Source: Planctomycetota bacterium (GTDB lineage Bacteria; Planctomycetota; Planctomycetia; Pirellulales; Pirellulaceae). From it: a stretch of 64,000 nucleotides of DNA. The stretch is taken from NCBI GenBank assembly GCA_014381825.1, contig JACNKX010000102.1:21933-85932 (forward strand), given 5' to 3'. Shown here piece after piece: positions 56,823 through 64,000 of this stretch. A program made the position numbers and the translations under genes. Every line of letters begins with the position of its first letter. The stretch's first letter is position 1. Under the pieces are notes generated by a model. It saw nothing but the letters and a program-made list of their open reading frames with translations, had not been told where the DNA came from and did no database searches.

Positions 56823-58370
56823 TTACCACATCCATTCGATGCTGCCGAAGCCACCGTGATAGAAGATGTTGCCGTTGTCGTTCACCGTCGACACGCGACT
56901 GGCGGTTGGCACGCCACCGGTGAAAATGTTCGGTGCGACACCGTTAAAGTTCTCTGGGGCCAGTGCAACTCCATCGAGGAAGAGGAAATTATAGCCAGCC
57001 TTTACCGACCAATGAGGCCCAAGCCGCCACATAAAGTACAAGTTTGCATCCGCGATCAACGAGATGTCATTTCGATTGTCGTTCTCAGTGAACGTCGTGC
57101 CGGCCGCCGGTACGGTTGTCGTGGCCAGAATGTTCGTGGCTTGGTTCGCGTAGTTTCCGTAGACACCTGCTTTGATGTCAGCACCGATATTGACGCCTGG
57201 CGTTAGGTTTAACCACCCGTCACCACCGATCTGAAAGCCTGTCAGACTGTTTCTAGCCCGCACATCGGTGTCACTGAGGCCGCGGCTTTGCAGGCCGGGA
57301 GTAATGAGATCGCTGTCACCTCCAAGTGTGAAGTACTCGAAATCTTCCAGCAAGTACATGTACCGAACACCTGCCAGCCATGAGTATTGCAATCGGCAGT
57401 TCGGGGCAGTAAAGCGTTTCCGTACGTTCAACTCGAAGTTGTCAATTGTTGAGGAGTAAGACAGCGATTGCTGACGCGAACGATCGGTTTCGTCGAAGCC
57501 AAACGGAGTGTTGATTGCTCCGAAGTCACTGTAGATGGAGAAGATGTCGTCTTGGAAAGTCGGAGTGCGATTGGTCGCGGACGCTGCCCAGTTAAATAGA
57601 CCGAAGTAGGTGAACTCGAGCGTCGCACCCGCGAAAATCTGCTTGGCTCCGGTTAAGCGGAATCCAAGCTCCTCCTTGAAGTTCAGGTCATCCGTACTTA
57701 GAAGAATGTTGCCGAGAACACCATCGCTGGCGAAGTCGATCGTCCGCGAGGCTTGTTCGCGAGTCAGATACATGGCGTCGAGTGTGATGTCGTACCAGCG
57801 AGGTGCGCACTGGCCGCCTTCACCATAAGGCAACAACCGGTTAACAAGTCGCTCGCCCAGTCCGGCCGCACTTCGCCCCGAGCACGCAGGACAACCGTGA
57901 CCACCGCATGAGGTACAACCGCCGTAGCTACCCGGCGATTCATAACCGGCCGGAATCGTCATGCCGTTTGGAGTTGGGAACGGTTGCGGTGGAGCGTAGC
58001 TCGCAGGTTGGACGCCATAGTTCGGCTGCATGCCGACACCCGGACCATACGCAGCGGGTCCATAGCCGGGAGCCATGGGCATGTTGTACATTTGCTGAGG
58101 CGCAGGGACATAACCAGCCGCAAGCGGCGTTTGGTTTGCCATGGCAGCGTTTGCGAACTGAGCCATCGCCTGGGGAGGCGGCATGATGACGCCTTGCGGA
58201 ACGCTGGGGCCGGTCGGGCCACCCGCGAACGATGGTGGGCCAAGCTGACCTGGAAGTGGCATCGAACCTGCCAGTCCGGGCGGTGGTAGCTGAGCATTTG
58301 CCTGGTTGGCGATGCTCGCTACGACAATTGCCGTCAAGAGAGTCAGGACGCTCCCCCTGAGATTCTTCAT
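56823..58370 (-). CDS. BBP7 family outer membrane beta-barrel protein
   Basis: Signal peptide, Pro/Gly-rich N-terminus, CTSCGGHGCPACSG, ...GEGGQCAPRWYDITLDAMYLTREQ..., C-terminal aromatic FYHGGFGSIEWMW. Confidence 0.85.
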   Translation of the reverse strand: MKNLRGSVLTLLTAIVVASIANQANAQLPPPGLAGSMPLPGQLGPPSFAGGPTGPSVPQGVIMPPPQAMAQFANAAMANQTPLAAGYVPAPQQMYNMPMAPGYGPAAYGPGVGMQPNYGVQPASYAPPQPFPTPNGMTIPAGYESPGSYGGCTSCGGHGCPACSGRSAAGLGERLVNRLLPYGEGGQCAPRWYDITLDAMYLTREQASRTIDFASDGVLGNILLSTDDLNFKEELGFRLTGAKQIFAGATLEFTYFGLFNWAASATNRTPTFQDDIFSIYSDFGAINTPFGFDETDRSRQQSLSYSSTIDNFELNVRKRFTAPNCRLQYSWLAGVRYMYLLEDFEYFTLGGDSDLITPGLQSRGLSDTDVRARNSLTGFQIGGDGWLNLTPGVNIGADIKAGVYGNYANQATNILATTTVPAAGTTFTENDNRNDISLIADANLYFMWRLGPHWSVKAGYNFLFLDGVALAPENFNGVAPNIFTGGVPTASRVSTVNDNGNIFYHGGFGSIEWMW

Positions 58371-58890
58371 CGGGATGATCTCCACCACACAAACGGGTTA
58401 CGCCAACGAATGCGGGTTGTCACTCGTTAGCTCTTCCAAGTTGCTTTGCCGCCCGAGTCACTCGCCAAACGGTAATCGCTACCATCCGTACGATCAAAAC
58501 AGGCAGTAAAGTCGCTGGTATTTACCTATCGGTTCGGCATAATGCGTAAAAGCAGTTCTATCCGCATTGCCGGGATACTCCACTTAATCGGCAGAGTCGC
58601 CTTCGAAATCCTGCGTTTCCGATAATTCCTCAGCTAAGATCAGCTCGACGACTCCGCATCGAAGCCAGGCTGCGGATTGTGAAGAAGATGGGCAATTCGG
58701 TCTGGCGTTGTTAGTGTCTGTGCGGATTGCGAGTTGCGCTGTTATTTGGTCGGTTCGCCAAATTCCCGACCAGCCATCGGGCCGTCTTGCAGGAACTAAA
58801 ACCATTAAGTTCTTGCGAAATGTCAGGCGTCTTGCCAGAATCTACGGAAGCGCGGCCGAATTGACCAAAACAACGACGGGACGAACCTAA

Positions 58891-61800
58891 ATGGCGAAAG
58901 TCAAACTAATCGAGTCGACCGAGAAGTTCGTGGAGGTATTGGAGCGAAGCCAATTGTTCGCCGCCAGCCAACTCGATGCGATCAAAAAGCTCGGTGAAAC
59001 CGCGGAAGATCCGCTGCCCATTGCTCGTACGTTGGTGAAGAAAGGCTGGCTCACGAAGTGGCAGGCGAGCCAACTGCTATCTGGCTTCTACAATTTGACT
59101 CTCGGAAAGTACCGCCTCGCTGACCACTTGGGGAAAGGAGAACTGGGGAACGTCTATCTGGCGGAGAATCCAAAGCTAGGTCGAAAGGTCGCGTTAAAGA
59201 CACTGTCGAAAAAGCACACCGATTCCCCGGATCTGGTAAAACGCTTCTTGGGCGAAGCGAGCGCGGCGGCTGCTCTAGATCATCGAAATATCGTCCACAT
59301 TCATGATGTCAGCAGCGAGGGCCAGCGACACTACGTCGTGATGGAATACGTCAGCGGCAAGGATCTACAACAGCGAGTTGATGCTGATGGCCAACTTTCA
59401 TTCACCGATGCTGCTAGCTTCATCAAACAAGCCGCCGAAGGATTGCAGTACGCTCACGAACAGAGCGTGATTCACCGTGACATCAAACCCGCCAACATCA
59501 TGGTCGGCGATCAAGGTATCGCGAAAATCCTCGATATTGGCGTAGGACATCTCCGTCAAACCGAGAGTAACCCTTCGGACAACACGGGTGAAATGATGCT
59601 GTCGGCGATCGCGTACATGGCGCCGGAGCACGCGCGAGGCCAAGAAGTCGATGAACGCTGCGACGTCTATTCGCTGGGTGGCGTGCTGTATTTTCTGCTG
59701 ACTGCCCGAGCACCGTTCTCGGCAAAGACGGATGCGGAGCGAGCGGCGATCAAAGATTCGAAACGTCCCGTCCCGATCGCGGATCTGCGAGCCGACGCGC
59801 CGTCAGATTTCGTGTCACTGTGTGAGCGAATGATGTCGCTGAAGCCCGCCGATCGTTTTGCCTCGATGGCAGATGTACTTGCCGCGCTCGCGAGCATCGA
59901 CGTCCAAGCGGCGGTCGATCCTTCGAGCAGCAACGATGCCGACGTGGACGATTTGGAACCGGTTGAAGTCGACATGGACGAAACGAAGGTTGAAGCGATT
60001 GAAGAGTCGGCTGATTCGCAGGAGTCTGAGCGGGGTCCAAAGGGAGCGTCACCAGCGATCAAGATCGATCTTGGTGACTCTTCGAAGCCAGTTGCGGCTG
60101 GCGCGCCAGCGAGCTTTTCGATTAATACGAAGAAGCGAAAGAAGAAGAAACCGGCTGCAAAACCGGCCGCAGCAGCGAAAGCAGAAGCGGAAACGCCAGC
60201 CGAAGAGAAGGAGCCTGACGCCATTGCTGCGGCAGAGCCCGTAGCGACCGTTGAGGAAACTGAGCCGGTTGAGGAAACTGGGCCCGATGAAGCAACTGAG
60301 GCATCGAGCACTGCGTCTGACCAACCCACGCCGGCTAGCACCGAGGTCAAGAAGGGCCCACCGCTAGCCTTGATCATCGGCGGAGTCTGTGCCGCGGCGT
60401 TGTTGTTGGTCGTCGGAGGAGGCGTCGGCGCCATGTTGTTGTTTGGTGGCGGAGATAAGGAAGTCACTCAGGCCACAGCGGTCGCCCCCGTCAGCGCCGA
60501 GCCCGCACCTGACTCGGAAGGCGGGAGCGACGACACGACGGACCCATTCGAGAGTGAAGCTGTGAGCAGTGACGAAGCGTCGGACGAGCCTGCCGATGAC
60601 GTGGCCACCGAAACTTCAACTTCCGAAGTGCCAGCGACTGTGGCTGGCGATGCGACGAAACCTAGTGACACAACTGGTGAGGTTGCCGCCGTCGAATCGA
60701 CTGGTTCCGAGGAGCCGCCCGCATCCGATCCAGCGGATCCCGGCGATGCGACCTCGGCTCCCACCGCCGAATCGACGACCGAAGAGCCGATGCCGGAGCC
60801 TGCTGCTCCCGTCGAGCCACCAGCAGAGAAACCTCAACCTGAACCGAAGCCCGAGCCAAAGAAGAAGCCACCCGAGAAAAAAGCTCCGCCCAAACCGAAG
60901 ACTTTTGTCTTCAAGCCTGCGGTGGATCTACCAACGCCTGAGGCGGACACACCAGAGTTGATTCTTGGCCAGGTCAACATTCGCCCGGAGGACGCCGTCT
61001 TCATCAGCTTGGATGGCGGCGATATCGCCGCCTCCGGAAGGAACGAGTTCTCGCTACAGAATGCTCAGGACGGAGTGGCTCCACGTGACTGGGAGTTCTA
61101 CCTGACCGATGGGAACACGGACCCAATCGTGATCGCGACTATGTCGATGCCCGAGAAGGAGCTGAAGTTTAAGTGGACGTCCGCCGGCGTTGAAACCTCG
61201 ACCGCTACGAATCTGCGGAACTGTTCGATTCGGATTACCGCAGGCCAGGACAAACCGCAAGATCTTGCGCTTCGGATACCGCAAAAGGTTGCACCGATCA
61301 GTATCAATGTCGAAAAATCCGCCACGGCAAAGCTGCCTCTCGAAGGTGCGCCCGACCGCAGTTCGCTCAAAATGGAGGTCACCGTAAAAGGGCATAAGAG
61401 TATGGTCGAGCCCGCGCAGATCGAACTTGGTAAGGGTGGCAGTGCGACTATCTTCTTTGGCGAGAACCGTGAACAAGCAGCGCTCGCGCTGAAGTTGGAT
61501 GTCAGTCTAAATGCTCGGGGTGTTCAAATAAAAACCGATCCCAACTTTATCGTTCCCGGTTCAACCTCTCTCGTTCGGCTCAGCAAAGGTACCATCAAAA
61601 AATATGAATCCGCCCAAGCCGATCTAGCGGGACTTCAGAATCAGGTTTTCCAAGGCGAGAAAGCGGTCAAGGCCCCGAAACTTCCACCTCAACAAAAGCA
61701 ACGTATGATGGGGGCGCTTGCTCAGATAAAGCAGCAGCTTGAATTAGTCAATAAGATCGTCGAGAAAGTGGCCCAACTGAAAACCGATATGGCGGCAGTC

Positions 61801-61902
61801 GGTGCCGGTGCCTCGCTCCATGTGCGGGTTTACTCTGATACGTTCGAGAAGCAGATCGATTTGATCGTGACGGACCCGAACGTTGTTCCGGTTGCTCCGT
61901 AG
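58891..61902 (+). CDS. Serine/threonine protein kinase, single-pass membrane, long Pro/Glu-rich linker
   Basis: LGKGELGNVYLAENPKLGRKVALKTLSKK, VIHRDIKPANIMV, AYMAPEHARGQEVDERCDVYSLGGVLYFLL; TM GPPLALIIGGVCAAALLLVVGGGVGAMLLFGG. Confidence 0.93.
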   Translation: MAKVKLIESTEKFVEVLERSQLFAASQLDAIKKLGETAEDPLPIARTLVKKGWLTKWQASQLLSGFYNLTLGKYRLADHLGKGELGNVYLAENPKLGRKVALKTLSKKHTDSPDLVKRFLGEASAAAALDHRNIVHIHDVSSEGQRHYVVMEYVSGKDLQQRVDADGQLSFTDAASFIKQAAEGLQYAHEQSVIHRDIKPANIMVGDQGIAKILDIGVGHLRQTESNPSDNTGEMMLSAIAYMAPEHARGQEVDERCDVYSLGGVLYFLLTARAPFSAKTDAERAAIKDSKRPVPIADLRADAPSDFVSLCERMMSLKPADRFASMADVLAALASIDVQAAVDPSSSNDADVDDLEPVEVDMDETKVEAIEESADSQESERGPKGASPAIKIDLGDSSKPVAAGAPASFSINTKKRKKKKPAAKPAAAAKAEAETPAEEKEPDAIAAAEPVATVEETEPVEETGPDEATEASSTASDQPTPASTEVKKGPPLALIIGGVCAAALLLVVGGGVGAMLLFGGGDKEVTQATAVAPVSAEPAPDSEGGSDDTTDPFESEAVSSDEASDEPADDVATETSTSEVPATVAGDATKPSDTTGEVAAVESTGSEEPPASDPADPGDATSAPTAESTTEEPMPEPAAPVEPPAEKPQPEPKPEPKKKPPEKKAPPKPKTFVFKPAVDLPTPEADTPELILGQVNIRPEDAVFISLDGGDIAASGRNEFSLQNAQDGVAPRDWEFYLTDGNTDPIVIATMSMPEKELKFKWTSAGVETSTATNLRNCSIRITAGQDKPQDLALRIPQKVAPISINVEKSATAKLPLEGAPDRSSLKMEVTVKGHKSMVEPAQIELGKGGSATIFFGENREQAALALKLDVSLNARGVQIKTDPNFIVPGSTSLVRLSKGTIKKYESAQADLAGLQNQVFQGEKAVKAPKLPPQQKQRMMGALAQIKQQLELVNKIVEKVAQLKTDMAAVGAGASLHVRVYSDTFEKQIDLIVTDPNVVPVAP

Positions 61903-62018
61903 AGTTGAAGCCATCGTGATCGCCCCTGTTCTCAATGGGGCTTGTCGATGCTGATGTCGTTCGCTCTGATGAGCGACTGGCTCACTTCATCGCTCTCGAC
62001 CGCTGATTAAAGGCTTTC

Positions 62019-62630
62019 ATGACATTCAACGCTCCGTTTTACCGCTGGCGCCCCCACCCTTGGCACGGGCTCAGTCCCGGCGAAGACGCTCCGAATGTCG
62101 TAGAAGCTTATATCGAGATTACGCCCTTCGATTTAATTAAGTTTGAGATCGACAAGGTCACTGGGTACCTGCGAGTTGATCGCCCGCAACGCGGATCGTC
62201 GCAACCTCCAGCACTCTACGGCTTCGTTCCTCAGACCTATTGTGGGCGCCGCGTTAGTGCTCTTTCCCCGCATTCTAAACGAGGTGACGGCGATCCGCTC
62301 GACATCTGTGTGCTGACTGAGCGACCGATCGCGAGGTCCGAGATCATATTGCGAGCGAAAGTTGTCGGCGGCTTGCAAGTCGTTGATGGCGACGAAGCCG
62401 ATGACAAAATCATCGCCGTGATGGCGAACGACAACATTTGGGCGCATATCGCCGAAGTTGATGAGTTGCCCCAAGCGATCGTCGAGCGACTGCATCACTA
62501 TTTCGCGACGTACAAGAATATGCCTGATAAAAAAACCGTTCTCACGATCGAAGGTATGTACAGCTCGGAACACGCACGGAACGTCGTCCAGGCTTCGCTC
62601 GAAGACTACGACGATGAATACGGCCGCTAG
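62019..62630 (+). CDS. ppa: Inorganic pyrophosphatase
   Basis: [45 protein letters not shown]...[16 protein letters not shown]...[18 protein letters not shown]. Confidence 0.93.
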   Translation: MTFNAPFYRWRPHPWHGLSPGEDAPNVVEAYIEITPFDLIKFEIDKVTGYLRVDRPQRGSSQPPALYGFVPQTYCGRRVSALSPHSKRGDGDPLDICVLTERPIARSEIILRAKVVGGLQVVDGDEADDKIIAVMANDNIWAHIAEVDELPQAIVERLHHYFATYKNMPDKKTVLTIEGMYSSEHARNVVQASLEDYDDEYGR

Positions 62631-62782
62631 CAACCGTATCTTCATTCACGGCTGCTGAATTCGTCTACGCCGATTCTGAACTTCCCGTTAAGCTACGCGA
62701 GTTGGATGACCAGGAAGGTTGTCATATCGTCCCGCCATGGACGCAACGCGTCGAACGCCGAAACACAGGGAGGTGTCTTGCG

Positions 62783-64000
62783 ATGGATGCAGGCTTAGAT
62801 TTGGTGACTTCGGGAATCACTGTCGCGGACATCCGGCGGAATCTGGGACCGGCTGCGTTGTATCAGGCGGCGATTATTAGCGGCGATGCTCAAGTAGTGT
62901 CGTCGGGTGCATTGTCGACACGTTCCGGCACGAAGACGGGGCGCTGCCCCAAAGACAAGCGAGTTGTCGAGCATGCTCAAAGTTCGGGAGACATTTGGTG
63001 GGGCGACGTGAATGTTGGGTTATCGGAAGCGTCGTTTCTGACGAATCGTCGGCGTGCGGTCGACTATTTGAACTCGCGTTCACACCTTTATGTCGTCGAC
63101 GGCTTTGCTGGCTGGGATAAACAATATCGATTGAAGATTCGCATCGTCTGCGAGAACGCCTATCACGCGTTGTTCATGCACAACATGCTGATTCGCCCAA
63201 CCGCTGCCGAGTTGGCTGAGTTCGGCGAGCCGGACTATGTGGTTTACAACGCGGGCAAGTTCGTTGCGGATCCGAACACACCCGGCATGACCTCAGAGAC
63301 GAGCGTCTGTCTAAATCTCGAAGCGGGCGAGTTCGTAATTCTCGGAACGCAATATGCCGGTGAGATGAAGAAGGGCGTCTTCACAATCATGAATTACTTG
63401 ATGCCGAAGAACAGTGTGCTGTCGATGCACTGCTCGGCAAACGAAGGCGACGCTGGCGACGTCTCGCTGTTCTTCGGGCTCTCGGGGACTGGCAAGACGA
63501 CACTCTCGGCCGACGCACAAAGACACCTGATCGGAGACGACGAACACTGCTGGACGGATGAGGGCGTCTTCAATATCGAAGGTGGCTGTTATGCCAAGGC
63601 AATCAACTTGTCTGCCGAAAACGAACCTGAAATCTTTCAAGCCGTTCGTTTTGGATCGGTCGTCGAGAACGTCGTGTTCGACGAGCAGACGCGAGAGGTC
63701 GATTACGAAGATTCTAGTCTGACCGAGAACACGCGGATATCGTACCCGATCGAGTTCATACCCAATGCGAAAATCCCCTGCGTTGGTGGACACCCAAAGA
63801 ACGTGATCTTTCTAACCTGCGACGCCTTCGGCGTGCTACCGCCTGTCAGTAAGCTGACGCCTGAACAGGCGGTGTACCACTTCATCCGCGGCTATACCGC
63901 CAAGGGCGCCGGCCCGGAGATGGGAATCACCGAACCGGGAGCCCCGTTCTCGGCCCGCTTCGGGGCGGGCTTCATGGGCTGGCACCCGAGCCAGGCCGCC
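62783..64000 (+). CDS. pckA: Phosphoenolpyruvate carboxykinase (ATP), 3' end outside window
   Basis: Open frame from ATG 62783 to window edge; [62 protein letters not shown]. Confidence 0.95.
   Translation, partial: MDAGLDLVTSGITVADIRRNLGPAALYQAAIISGDAQVVSSGALSTRSGTKTGRCPKDKRVVEHAQSSGDIWWGDVNVGLSEASFLTNRRRAVDYLNSRSHLYVVDGFAGWDKQYRLKIRIVCENAYHALFMHNMLIRPTAAELAEFGEPDYVVYNAGKFVADPNTPGMTSETSVCLNLEAGEFVILGTQYAGEMKKGVFTIMNYLMPKNSVLSMHCSANEGDAGDVSLFFGLSGTGKTTLSADAQRHLIGDDEHCWTDEGVFNIEGGCYAKAINLSAENEPEIFQAVRFGSVVENVVFDEQTREVDYEDSSLTENTRISYPIEFIPNAKIPCVGGHPKNVIFLTCDAFGVLPPVSKLTPEQAVYHFIRGYTAKGAGPEMGITEPGAPFSARFGAGFMGWHPSQAA

Noticed and set aside
59667-60467. 266-aa minus-strand ORF (MTSLSPPPNNNMAPTPPPTTNNNAAAQ...)
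   Set aside because: Antisense to the low-complexity linker and TM region of the Ser/Thr kinase; composition is a by-product of that codon bias
1-64000. CRISPR arrays, rRNA and tRNA genes
   Set aside because: No regularly spaced direct repeats of CRISPR type were seen while reading, and no rRNA/tRNA was recognised by eye; a tRNAscan/Infernal run would be needed to exclude them fully

Overview
Chromosomal window that looks planctomycete (Pirellula/Rhodopirellula-like). The markers are formylglycine sulfatases, DUF1549/DUF1553 cytochrome + DUF1501 pairs, a BBP7 porin, DUF1559, ThuA and a Ser/Thr kinase. Most of it is ordinary: xylulokinase, RsgA, FtsH, RecQ, nitrilases, an ABC exporter, inorganic pyrophosphatase and the start of ATP-dependent PEP carboxykinase. 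Four accessory features stand out. (1) A 3.8-kb IS1595-type element (25302-29116) has ~28-bp terminal inverted repeats and a perfect 8-bp target duplication (CAACTTTG). It carries passenger genes: DUF3800, a 53-aa ORF, and a translationally coupled DUF488 pair. A possible ~120-nt structured RNA lies between the divergent passengers. The element splits a zeta-toxin/COG4185-like ATPase gene that can be rebuilt in frame. (2) A 473-bp unit (44698-45170) holds one GxxExxY (PDDEXK-like) gene bounded by CACAAAAA/CACGAA-type inverted repeats. It sits inside an otherwise tight DUF1549-DUF1501 operon. A related gene-less palindrome lies at 21258-21319. (3) In a BlaI-M56(BlaR1-like) operon the third gene encodes a 1358-aa apparent fusion: two secretin-like modules + PDZ + TolC-like + two polysaccharide-export-like domains. 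(4) Several distinct palindromic repeat families are present, including a GTAG-type REP pair (BIME-like). All family calls come from reading the translations; no database search was run.
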